Assembly (NCBI RefSeq): GCF_028290625.1 | Contig: NZ_JAQGJM010000039.1 | Location: forward strand, 1 to 64,000 | Direction: 5' to 3' | Length of the DNA stretch: 64,000 bases | Origin: Devosia sp. | Lineage (GTDB): Bacteria > Pseudomonadota > Alphaproteobacteria > Rhizobiales > Devosiaceae | Part shown: one piece after another, positions 34,330 to 44,000 of the stretch | Numbering within the stretch: position 1 is the stretch's first letter | Layout: each line of letters starts with the position of its first letter | The notes under the pieces: generated by a model | What the model saw: only the letters and a program-made list of their open reading frames with translations | Told to the model about the DNA's origin: nothing | Databases searched by the model: none | Made by a program: the position numbers and the translations under genes

Positions 34330-37300
34330 ATGGCAACCGAACCCAATGTTTTCGAAAGGATCGTCAAATGGTTCAAAGAAGCATCGGACTGGGTGCAGCA
34401 GAACCTCGGTGATCCCGAAATCGCCACGGCGCTGCGCGAAGACCTGGGACTAAAGCCCGGCGCCGACCTCAGCCCCGCCGACAAGGCGAAATTTGTTGCC
34501 TTCAAGGACGGGCTGGACCCTGACAAGGTCGCGTTCGATGCGACCGTCGCAGAGATCGCGCAAGCGATCGATGGGTTCATCCAGTTGGGCGAGACGCTGA
34601 AGGACCCCGCATCGGGCGATGTCGCCTGGGACATCGCCTATCTGCTTAGCAATATCGCCATCGCCGACTCGCTGCGCGTGCGCTTCCCGGCCATCTATGC
34701 GCTCGGCAAGCTCGGGCTGCTCGTGTCCGACGACCCGGATGCGATCGAGCAGTTTGACCCCGCGATGTTGATGAAGATCCTGCGAGGCGAAACACCACAG
34801 AATGCCAGCCAGCTGCTGTTCGACCGAGTTTCACACGGGCTGTCGCTGATCCCGACCATTATCGATATCCTGCTCCAGAACTTCGATAAGCCCGGTTATG
34901 TCGACTATTTCTACGGCTGGGATCCGATCCCCGGGTCGCCAACGCCACTCGCCGATATCGCTTCCGCCCGAACGCTGACAATGCTGCTGGGTCCAGGCAA
35001 GGACCTTCCGCGCGCCGCGGTAACGCTGACCGGCGTGCCCGACACCGACGGCGGCCCGGGCATGATCGTGTCGCTCGGCGGTGACTTCAAGGATAAATTC
35101 ACCAACCCCACCAACGGCTTGGAGGCCGATTTTCACATCGGGGCGGCGGGCGCGCTGAGTCTCTATATCCCTTTTGGTTCCGAAGCGGGCGACCTGCAGG
35201 CGGACGGATCGCCCGATGCCTTCTTCAAGCTCGGCGTCGTAAAGGCCGGCAAGGCCGGCAAACCGGCGTTTCTGATCGGCGAAGCGACCGAATCCAGGCT
35301 GGAATTCGGCAAGATCGGTGCCGGGGTCGAAATCGCCAACGATCGGGCGGCGGTTCTGTTCAGCATCTCTGATGGGGCGCTGGTTATCACGCCCGGAAAA
35401 GCCGACAGTTTCCTCAAGAAGATACTGAGCGACGATATTCGCGTCGGCTTTAATCTGCGCATGAAGGTCGACAGCGCCAACGGCCTGACCTTCGAGGGCG
35501 GCACCGGAATCGCCGTTACCATCCCGATCGAGAAGACGATCGCCGGGGCGCTGACCATCCATCACATAACAATGGCGCTGGGACCCAGCAGCCTGCCGCA
35601 ACAGGATCTCTCACTCGAGGCCTCTGGTGCCTTCGGTGTGAAGCTCGGCCCCTTCCAGGCCTCGGTCGATCGCCTCGGCTTCACGCTCGACATGGCATTC
35701 CGCGACGGCAATCTGGGCTTCATGGACCTGTCGCTGGGCTTCAAGCCACCCAACGGCATTGGCCTGTTGCTCGACGCCGGCGTCATCAAGGGCGGCGGCT
35801 ATCTCTACATCGACCCGGCGAAGGGCGAATATGCCGGCGTCCTCGAGCTGAAGATCGACTTGCCGGCCGTCAAGATCGGCGTCAAGGCGATCGGCGTCCT
35901 GACCACGAAAATGCCCGATGGCAGCGATGGTTGGGCGCTGTTGCTGCTTATCTATGGACAGTTCCCGCCGATCCAGTTGAGCTGGGGCTTCACGCTCACC
36001 GGCCTCGGCGGGATGATCGGCCTGCAACATGGCGTGAGCATCGACGCGCTGATCGCGGGCATGAGCAGCGGCGTGCTCGACGACATCCTGTTCCCCGCCA
36101 ATCCGGTGGCCGATGCTCCACGCATCATCAACCGGCTGCGCACCGTTTTCCCGGTCACGCCGCGCGCACTGGTGCTGGGTCCGATGGTGGAAATCGGCTG
36201 GGGGACACCGAACATCGTTACGATCCGCATGGGCGTGCTGCTTCAACTCGACAATGCGCTGGGGCAAGGCGACCAGCCGATCTCCTTCAGCCGCGTCGCG
36301 ATACTGGGGCAAGTGCTGGCGCAATTGCCCCCGGGCGTGAAGGCGGATCTAACGGTCCTCAAGCTGCTCGTCGATTTCGTCGGTGCTATCGAGATCAATC
36401 CGTTCCGTATCGGTTTCGTCGCGCGACTGCGCGACAGCTATGCCGGCAAAAAGCCGCTCAAGATCGACTTCGGCGGGATGTTGGTCTTGCAGGCGGTGTT
36501 CGGCGACCGGCCGAGCTTCGTCATCGCGGCCGGCGGATTCAATCCTGATTTCCGTGACATACCGCCTGGGCTTCCCAGCCCGATCGAACGGCTGTTCGCC
36601 GCCTTCCCGATCAACATCCTGAAAATCCGGATCGAGGCTTATTTCGCGGTTACTCCTGCCAGCATTCAGGCCGGCGCCAATGCACTTCTGAAAGCCGGAC
36701 TGGGCCCGGTGGATATCGAGGCGCGGCTGGGCTTCGACGCGATATGCTATCTTGTCCCGTCCTTCCGCTTCGACGTGAAGATCTACGGATCGGCCTCGGT
36801 CAAGTTCAAGGGACACAATCTGGCTGGGATCGCTTTCGAATTCCGACTGGAAGGTCCAGGACGCTGGCGCGCCCGCGGCTTCGGCAAATTCTCAATCCTC
36901 TTCTGGGATATTGACGTCCCCTTCGACGAGAGCTGGGGCGAGAACGTCCAGGTCGAGCAGCAATCGACCAGCGCTCAGGCCCTGATTGCGGCCGAGCTTG
37001 GCAGCAGGGGAAACTGGACGGCCCAAATGCCGATCGGGATTGATCCGCTGGTCAACATCGCGCGGATCGACGGTGGCGATCGCTTGCTCGCACACCCGCT
37101 GGGCACGCTGACCTTCACGCAGAATGCGCTGCCCTTCGACCTCGACCTGCAAAGGATTGGCACCAACCGGATCGATGGCCCGACGCGGTTCGGCATTACC
37201 GAAGGCTATATCGGCAACCCGTCTGCCAGCCAGCCGGCGACGCCGCTGCAACAGCATTTCGCGTTGGGCGAGTATCGCGATCTCAGCGACGCCGAAAAAT

Positions 37301-37746
37301 TGAGCAATCCGAGCTTCCAGTCCTTCACCGCGGGGGCACGGTTTGGCAGCACTGCCTACAGCGCGGGCGCCGCGGCGCCTGACCAGGATCTCGACTACGA
37401 AACGCTCTATCTCGAACCCGAGTCCGAATTGAAATTCCCCTTCTCGCGTATCCGCTTCCGCGAGCGCGCGGCCATGACAGTGGGGATAGATGCGATCCGC
37501 AAGCAGGCACGACAGGGCGCCGCGGCGCTTTCATCGCTGCGCACCGACGATCGTCTCAAACCCGCCGTTGCCAAAAAAGTCAGCGTCGGAGACGCGCGGG
37601 CAGCGGCGGCCAGTACCGAAACGATGCGCGACGCCGGCATCGCCTTCGACCCGGTGGCGGCCTATTCGCCCGCGCTCGCTGGCGATGCGCTGGGCCGGCT
37701 GGGCGTCGCGTCGGTGCAGATCGTTGAACAGTTCGAACTGGCGTGA
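34330..37746 (+). CDS. Large beta-rich protein, DUF6603-like
   Basis: 1138 residues with no signal peptide. Residues about 220-880 are a long run of alternating hydrophobic strands and Gly/Asp turns (LDMAFRDGNLGFMDLSLGF; FTLTGLGGMIGLQHGVSID), which I associate with the DUF6603 family; the assignment is from memory and tentative. The pattern would suit an extended beta-sheet or a lipid-groove-like fold. The first 200 residues are helical. The tail from about 1040 is Ala-rich and charged. Seven bases after the phosphatase gene, ATG behind GAGG. Function unknown. Confidence 0.6.
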   Translation: MATEPNVFERIVKWFKEASDWVQQNLGDPEIATALREDLGLKPGADLSPADKAKFVAFKDGLDPDKVAFDATVAEIAQAIDGFIQLGETLKDPASGDVAWDIAYLLSNIAIADSLRVRFPAIYALGKLGLLVSDDPDAIEQFDPAMLMKILRGETPQNASQLLFDRVSHGLSLIPTIIDILLQNFDKPGYVDYFYGWDPIPGSPTPLADIASARTLTMLLGPGKDLPRAAVTLTGVPDTDGGPGMIVSLGGDFKDKFTNPTNGLEADFHIGAAGALSLYIPFGSEAGDLQADGSPDAFFKLGVVKAGKAGKPAFLIGEATESRLEFGKIGAGVEIANDRAAVLFSISDGALVITPGKADSFLKKILSDDIRVGFNLRMKVDSANGLTFEGGTGIAVTIPIEKTIAGALTIHHITMALGPSSLPQQDLSLEASGAFGVKLGPFQASVDRLGFTLDMAFRDGNLGFMDLSLGFKPPNGIGLLLDAGVIKGGGYLYIDPAKGEYAGVLELKIDLPAVKIGVKAIGVLTTKMPDGSDGWALLLLIYGQFPPIQLSWGFTLTGLGGMIGLQHGVSIDALIAGMSSGVLDDILFPANPVADAPRIINRLRTVFPVTPRALVLGPMVEIGWGTPNIVTIRMGVLLQLDNALGQGDQPISFSRVAILGQVLAQLPPGVKADLTVLKLLVDFVGAIEINPFRIGFVARLRDSYAGKKPLKIDFGGMLVLQAVFGDRPSFVIAAGGFNPDFRDIPPGLPSPIERLFAAFPINILKIRIEAYFAVTPASIQAGANALLKAGLGPVDIEARLGFDAICYLVPSFRFDVKIYGSASVKFKGHNLAGIAFEFRLEGPGRWRARGFGKFSILFWDIDVPFDESWGENVQVEQQSTSAQALIAAELGSRGNWTAQMPIGIDPLVNIARIDGGDRLLAHPLGTLTFTQNALPFDLDLQRIGTNRIDGPTRFGITEGYIGNPSASQPATPLQQHFALGEYRDLSDAEKLSNPSFQSFTAGARFGSTAYSAGAAAPDQDLDYETLYLEPESELKFPFSRIRFRERAAMTVGIDAIRKQARQGAAALSSLRTDDRLKPAVAKKVSVGDARAAAASTETMRDAGIAFDPVAAYSPALAGDALGRLGVASVQIVEQFELA

Positions 37747-37759
37747 GGGGGCAAGGAGA

Positions 37760-40700
37760 ATGGCACAGGCTGCATATCGTTTCCTCCCCTGGGCCCGGCG
37801 CGGCCTCAGCGCCATGGTCGCGGCGCCCGACGCCGGACAAGATCTGCCGCAACGTCCAACGCTCGCGGCGGGTCTGACGGTCAGCGGCGCTGGATCGCAC
37901 GGCGTCGACCTCGCGCTCTTTGGACCGGCCGACGTCATCGGCATCGACCCGCGCCTGATCATCCGCACCGATCCGAAGCCGCACACCGCCGATTGCGAGC
38001 CCAACTACCTTGCGGCCATCGAATTCGACCTGCCTGAGCTTCCCTGGCTGTTTTCGCCCGCCTCGGCCGGCGCACAGGAGCATCTGCGACCGTGGCTGGT
38101 GCTGGTCGTACTGGAAACAAGCGGCGATGGCCGCGTCGCCCTACCCCGCGTCCAACCGGGTCGACCACTGCCCTTCGTCGAACTGACATCGCAGCAGGTC
38201 GCAGAACAACTGCCCGACCTTTCGCAGAGCTGGGCCTGGGCGCATGGCCAGTTGCTCGGCGAAAAAGGCGCCGGCGGGGACAACGCCACGGCGCTGGCGG
38301 GCGAGCCGAACCTCAACCTTTCGCGCATTCTTTGCCCGCGTCGGCTGGAGCCGATGACCGGCTATATCGCTTGTCTTGTCCCGGCCTTTGATCTCGGCGT
38401 GCTGCGCGGGATCGGCGGCACGCCGGCCCCGACTGCGGCGCTGAAACCCGCATGGCGGGTCGATCAGCCCGCAGACATGACGCTGCCGGTCTATTTCCAT
38501 TGGAGCTTCGCCACCGGCCCGCAGGGTGATTTCGAATCGTTAGCGCGTGAACTCAAGCCGTTCAAATGCCCGCCCACCGTCGGCACGACGTCGATGTTCA
38601 TCTGGGACAGCTTGCCTGGGCTGATGGACAACACGCCCACTGCCACCCAGGATAAACCGGTATGGATGGACGGCGCGCTTCGTGCATCGGAGGGTGAGCC
38701 CGCCACATTGGCCGACATGGACGCCGCTTTCCAGCAGGCGATAACGACTGAGGTCAATGCGCCAGCCGACATTGCCGACCGCAGCGCCCCCGATGCGACG
38801 CGCGCGATCGCCGCGCCCATCTATGGCGGCTTCCACGCCAAGGCGGTGCGCGTGCCGAACACCAACCCTAAGTGGCTGAAAGAAATGAACGTCGATGCCC
38901 GCGCGCGCGCCGCCGCGGGACTGGCCGCCGACGTGGTGCGGGCGAACCAGGAAATCTTCATGCAGAGCTGTTGGGAGCAGGTCGGCAAAGTGTTGGAGGC
39001 CAATGCACTGCTAAACCAGAGCCGCCTCGCGACCGAGGCGCTGGCGCATCTGCACGGCCGGATCGCCTTACTGTCGGCGGCCAGCCAGCTCGCCCTGACG
39101 GCGCCGGCGCGCGGCCGCGTGAACTTCGGCGCGCTGACCGTGGCTGCCGGCGTCTCGCGCTCCAGCCTGCCCGACGCGGCGCTGTCGCCGACCTTTCGCC
39201 GGATGCTCAGCCCGCGCCGCCAGGCACTGCGGCGGGCGGCCCGCGCGCTGTCCACGTCGCCGGTTACCGGGCTGGTTGAGCGCATGGCACGCGGAAATGC
39301 CAGCGTCGATCCCAATCAATTCACCCCGGATGGTCTCAACCGCGTCAGGGCGCTTGATGCCATAGCAGTCGGCAACAACCCCGCTGCGGCAATCGACCTT
39401 TCGGTCATCGGCCTTGCCACGAGCGTACGCGCGCAGGAGGTGGTGCAGTTGAAGCGCACCGTCGACGCCATCGCGCCGACCCAAGCCCCGGTCGGCCTGC
39501 GGCCGAACCTCGTCCGCACCGGCATCCTTACCGACCTTCACATCGCCACGCTGGCCGATGGCGCGGGTGCCGGGCCGCTCAGCGAGTCCATCGACCTGAT
39601 GGTTGCGACGGCCGCAAGCTCCCCGCGCGCCGAGGCCTTCCTGCTCGACCGCGATGCCGAGGGCAAGGTCACGATGGCCGCAATCGACATCAGCAGCGAC
39701 GGGCAAGCGATGGCGCGCACGCCGTCGGGCGTTGCCGATCGGGTCATCGCGAGCTTTGGCGACGGTTTCGCCATCCGGGCAACCGCCGACTTTGCCTCGG
39801 CGCTAACGGCACTGCCCAAGGGCGTGCTTGGAAGCGGTGCGCCGCTGACCATCACCCGAGGCAATAGCGGCGAGGTGTTGGGCGGCGATTTTACGGGTGT
39901 CGGTCGCGGCCGCCGTTTCCAAGTCCGCCGCCCAGCGGGCGAGGCCCGGCCCGTCGCCGACCTTGTCAAGGACAGGGTGGTGCTCGACAATTATTCTACG
40001 GCATTCGCCAAAACCATCGAGCAGCTGGCGATCAACCAGATTGACCGGCCGCTGCAGATCGTCCCCTTCGATCTCGCCGCGGCGGCCAGCGCGACGGCGG
40101 TCAAGCTCGATCCGCGCCGGACCATCCCCGGCCGGCTCGCTTCAATGATCCAGCTGGGCGGGGTCGATCTTTTCACCGCAACGGGCGGAGCGGTCGCGGT
40201 CGCCGCAACGGTCGATCGCATCATGTGCGCACCCAGCCTTCCCGAACCCGCTTTCATCCGGCTCGCAAAGTTCGACAATCGGGCCTTCCTGCCGGGGATC
40301 GACGCGATCCCGCAAAATTCACTAACGCTGCTCGAGACCAATCCGCGTTTCATCGAGGCCTATATGATCGGCCTCAATCACGAGATGAACCGGGAATTGT
40401 TGTGGCGCAGCTATCCGACCGACCAGCGTGGCACGCCGTTTCGCCATTTCTGGGACTGGGATGATGGGCAACCCGATATCGAACAGATCCACGCCTTTGC
40501 CAACAAGCCGCTCGGCCTGAACACGCGCAGCGGCGCGATCGGGGGCAACCTCGTCCTCCTCGTGCGTGGCAATCTGCTGCGGCGCTATCCCAACAGCACC
40601 ATCTCGGCCTGGCGCGCGGCGCCGGTCAACGGCCGTCTAGTGCTAAAGCCCGATCCCAGCGCCGATGACTATCGCCCCGCCGTGTTTTTCGGTGGCTTCG

Positions 40701-41038
40701 AGTCGGATGTCAGCTTTGCCGGATTCTCGCTGACGCGGCCAGAAATTATCGACGGCGACGGGTGGTTCTTCGTCATCGAACAGCAGGTGACCGAACCACG
40801 CTTCGGCTTCGATCAGGAAAAGCGCGACGCCGTTGCCGCCAATCCGGGCAATTGGCGCGACGCGCGCTGGATCGACACCGGCACTGTGCCTGGCGGCCAT
40901 CTTGCCGTGAACGGTCGTCTCGCAGGCCACCAGGCGCTCGGTGTCACCTATGCCCGCGACGCCGCCCATCTCGCCGCCGCGGCCATGCAGCGACCGTTCC
41001 GTCTGGCCGTCCACGCCAACCACCTGACGCAAATCTAG
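37760..41038 (+). CDS. Giant uncharacterised protein (1092 aa)
   Basis: I do not recognise a named domain. No signal peptide and no membrane segment. Landmarks that look conserved rather than random: RPWLVLVVLE (about 109), LSRILCPRRLEPMTGYIACL (about 187), LPVYFHWSFATGPQGDFESL (about 240), and near the C-terminus a Trp-rich segment FRHFWDWDDGQPDIEQIHAF (about 895). ATG 37760 lies 14 bases after the previous stop; the reading frame extends further upstream but overlaps the DUF6603-like gene. Codon use matches the neighbours. Coding is secure; function is not known. Confidence 0.75.
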   Translation: MAQAAYRFLPWARRGLSAMVAAPDAGQDLPQRPTLAAGLTVSGAGSHGVDLALFGPADVIGIDPRLIIRTDPKPHTADCEPNYLAAIEFDLPELPWLFSPASAGAQEHLRPWLVLVVLETSGDGRVALPRVQPGRPLPFVELTSQQVAEQLPDLSQSWAWAHGQLLGEKGAGGDNATALAGEPNLNLSRILCPRRLEPMTGYIACLVPAFDLGVLRGIGGTPAPTAALKPAWRVDQPADMTLPVYFHWSFATGPQGDFESLARELKPFKCPPTVGTTSMFIWDSLPGLMDNTPTATQDKPVWMDGALRASEGEPATLADMDAAFQQAITTEVNAPADIADRSAPDATRAIAAPIYGGFHAKAVRVPNTNPKWLKEMNVDARARAAAGLAADVVRANQEIFMQSCWEQVGKVLEANALLNQSRLATEALAHLHGRIALLSAASQLALTAPARGRVNFGALTVAAGVSRSSLPDAALSPTFRRMLSPRRQALRRAARALSTSPVTGLVERMARGNASVDPNQFTPDGLNRVRALDAIAVGNNPAAAIDLSVIGLATSVRAQEVVQLKRTVDAIAPTQAPVGLRPNLVRTGILTDLHIATLADGAGAGPLSESIDLMVATAASSPRAEAFLLDRDAEGKVTMAAIDISSDGQAMARTPSGVADRVIASFGDGFAIRATADFASALTALPKGVLGSGAPLTITRGNSGEVLGGDFTGVGRGRRFQVRRPAGEARPVADLVKDRVVLDNYSTAFAKTIEQLAINQIDRPLQIVPFDLAAAASATAVKLDPRRTIPGRLASMIQLGGVDLFTATGGAVAVAATVDRIMCAPSLPEPAFIRLAKFDNRAFLPGIDAIPQNSLTLLETNPRFIEAYMIGLNHEMNRELLWRSYPTDQRGTPFRHFWDWDDGQPDIEQIHAFANKPLGLNTRSGAIGGNLVLLVRGNLLRRYPNSTISAWRAAPVNGRLVLKPDPSADDYRPAVFFGGFESDVSFAGFSLTRPEIIDGDGWFFVIEQQVTEPRFGFDQEKRDAVAANPGNWRDARWIDTGTVPGGHLAVNGRLAGHQALGVTYARDAAHLAAAAMQRPFRLAVHANHLTQI

Positions 41039-41050
41039 GGAGACGCCGCA

Positions 41051-44000
41051 ATGCCGCCCCCGACATTCACTTCCCAAGACCTCCGTTCACTCGACAAGCT
41101 GCGCGGCCAGGAAACGAAGGTCCAGAACAAGGTCGTCGCGACCGAAGTCAAATTGTCCGAGCAACAGGACAAGCTCGACGCGCTGGTCCGCGCCGGGGCC
41201 GCCGACACCAAGGTGAGGGAGTTGCAAGACAAGATCGAGGAACTCGCCAACGGCCGTGACACGTTGCGCGACCAGCTCGTCGACATTCGCGACCGGGTGG
41301 GCGAGCTGCACGAGCGTGTGCCCGATCCGCGCATCGAGGCGATGATCCCGAACTTCCAGGCCGACACCCCCGTGCTGCTGCTGCCCGTGCGGCTGGAGAC
41401 GCGCTATTTCGACAATGGAAGGGAATTGCGCATCCGGGTTTTTCCCGACCAGATTCATATCGACAATCATGAAACGGAACTGACCAATGACGAGGTTGTC
41501 GCCGGCCAATTCTATTGGCAGGCGCGTTGGGGGGCCGCCAATTCTGAGGCCGAGATCGAAGCCGGAAAGGCCGCCTTTGCCGAACTGGCGCGCCGTTTCC
41601 GTCCGCGGCGCGCCGCGTGGATTGCCTATGCGATGACGCCGACCAATTTTGCACCGCCTCCGCGCCAGGCAGCGCTGTCCTTCCCTGATCCCGTGCGGCG
41701 CGCTAGCGTCTGGAGCCGCGCTGCCTATGCTACGCTACTGCCGACCCGCTGGGTCGCCATTGGTTATCTTGACGGCGGCAGAGGAGGTCTGACCCCCGCC
41801 TTCACAAAATCGGGTGGTATCGTCGCCGATCGCATCAACACGGGTATTGATCCGCGCGCAGAGGCCACCCCGCCCGTCGACGCCGATGGCATCGCCACCG
41901 AGTTGCCGCTCGACGAAGGGCTGAAGTGGCTTGCCGATTTCGGTGTCGCCGAAGCAGCAGGCATGGCAATGCGCGTCGCGACTGGCGACCTTGAGCCCAC
42001 GCTGCGCAATGCCGGGCGCACGCTTGCCAGCATACCGCTCACGCGGCTGGTTGTTTATGGCACCAATGCGACACTGACCGGAGAAGCGGCGGCAGCGCGG
42101 CTCGAGGCAGTGCTTGCCGCCCATGTATATTCCGACGGGCTTGAACTGCTGACGCCCGGCACGCCGACCAACAACAGCGAGGCGAACGCGTCCGGGCTCG
42201 ATACATCCGATCCCGTCGCGGTCGCGGCGATAGACCCGATGCGCACGGCGCCGGCCCAGACACCGGGACTCGATACGCTGCGGCGGGCTTTGGGCGTCAA
42301 TACGGCCGCAGGGCAACTCGATCGCATCGTCGGTGTGGATGGCGCAGAACAGGTCACCGCCGGCCATATGATCAACGCACTGTGGAGCGCGACGCTGGGC
42401 CAGACGCTTGACCAGCTGTTCGATCCCGCCATGAGCGATGCCGACATCGGCCAGCTCCGCGACCACGCCGTCGCGCACCTCTTCCCAGGGGGGGCATTGC
42501 CGGCGCTTCGTGTTGGCAACCAGCCTTACGGCATCCTGACCGTCACCCCTTTGAGCATTTTCAAGCCGCAGGACAAGGTCGAGACAAAACTGGTGCAGGC
42601 CATCGGCGCGGTAAGCGGCATCTGGACCCGCGCCTCGGAAAACGCGCCGCATATCCAGCGCGCGGGCAAGACGCTGGCGGAGAATATGGAGGCTCTGCTT
42701 CAGCAGGGTCCCATGGCGGCCTCGAACAGTTTTCGTCGCGTCTATGGTCCTATCAATACCAAGAATGCCAACATCGACCCTGCGCTCAGTGCGACACAGG
42801 AACGGACGCGCAGCTGGATCCTCGGCGCGCTCGGGCTGTCCACCAAGCTGCGCATATCGGGCATGACTGCCGAGGCTCGCACACACCGGCTGGGGGCGCC
42901 CTTCGTGCAGGCGAGTCTGGGTGAAGCGGGCGCCCCGCTGCAGCCCAATTATCTTGCCGACATAGCTCTTGAGGCCGCGAGGACTGATGGGCGCACGGCC
43001 CTGACCGCGCGCGGCAATGCATCGACCCTACTGGAGACGCTCGCCTCCCACGCCGCAGTTTACGAGCTCGATCGCGCAGCCGCGAGCGTCGTGCACAAGG
43101 ATCGTGCGGAACGCGATGGCATCGCCCTTCCCGCCCGCCTCGCGCTACGCATCGATGAAATGGTCGCAGTCGATCCCCCGAGGGTGCAGGACACGCAAGG
43201 CCGCGCGGTACGCCAGGTCCTCATCCAGTCCTCGGCCGACATGGAGCGGGTGGTCCTGCCCGAACGCACAGGCACCAAGTCGGTGGTCAACTATGTGATC
43301 GGACAGCTGTTCGACCTGCACGGACGCGATCGCGCCGATGTGGCGCGATACCAGTCGGTCATCGACAGCCTGAAATATCTGTCGGGACGTCCCGCGAGCG
43401 AACTCGATCGCGCGATGCGCGGCACGCTCGATGTCTATAGCTACCGGCTAGATGCTTGGATCGCCTCGCTCGCAAACCGGCGGCTGGCATCGTGGCGCGC
43501 AAAACCAACCAGCAAGGGCGTGCATATCGGCGGTTATGGCTGGGTCGAGAATTTGAAGCCCGACCAGCGTCCCGATAGCGAAGGCTATATCCATGCGCCC
43601 TCGCTGCAGCAGGCGCAGGCTGCGGCGGTGCTGCGCGCTGGCCATCTTGCCCACCGCGATGCGGCGGGCGCGGCGCTGGCGATCGACCTGTCGTCGCGAC
43701 GAGTACGGTTTGCGCTCAACCTGCTGCGTGGAGTCGCACAGGGCCAGCCCCTGACCGCCCTGCTCGGCTATCGGATCGAACGCCGGTTGCGAGAAAAGAA
43801 TATCCAGCTTGCCAAGTTCATACTCCCGCTGCGGCGCCTGTTCCCGCTCAATCCCCCCGCGGGCGACTCCGTGCTGACCGCTCAAGAGGCGATTGCGGCG
43901 CGCGATGTCGTCGATGCGGTCAAGCTGCTTGAGCGGCGGCGCGCGGGCGGCAACTGGATGCAGGGTCTTACGCCCGCCCCCTCAGCGGGGGAAAAGACTG

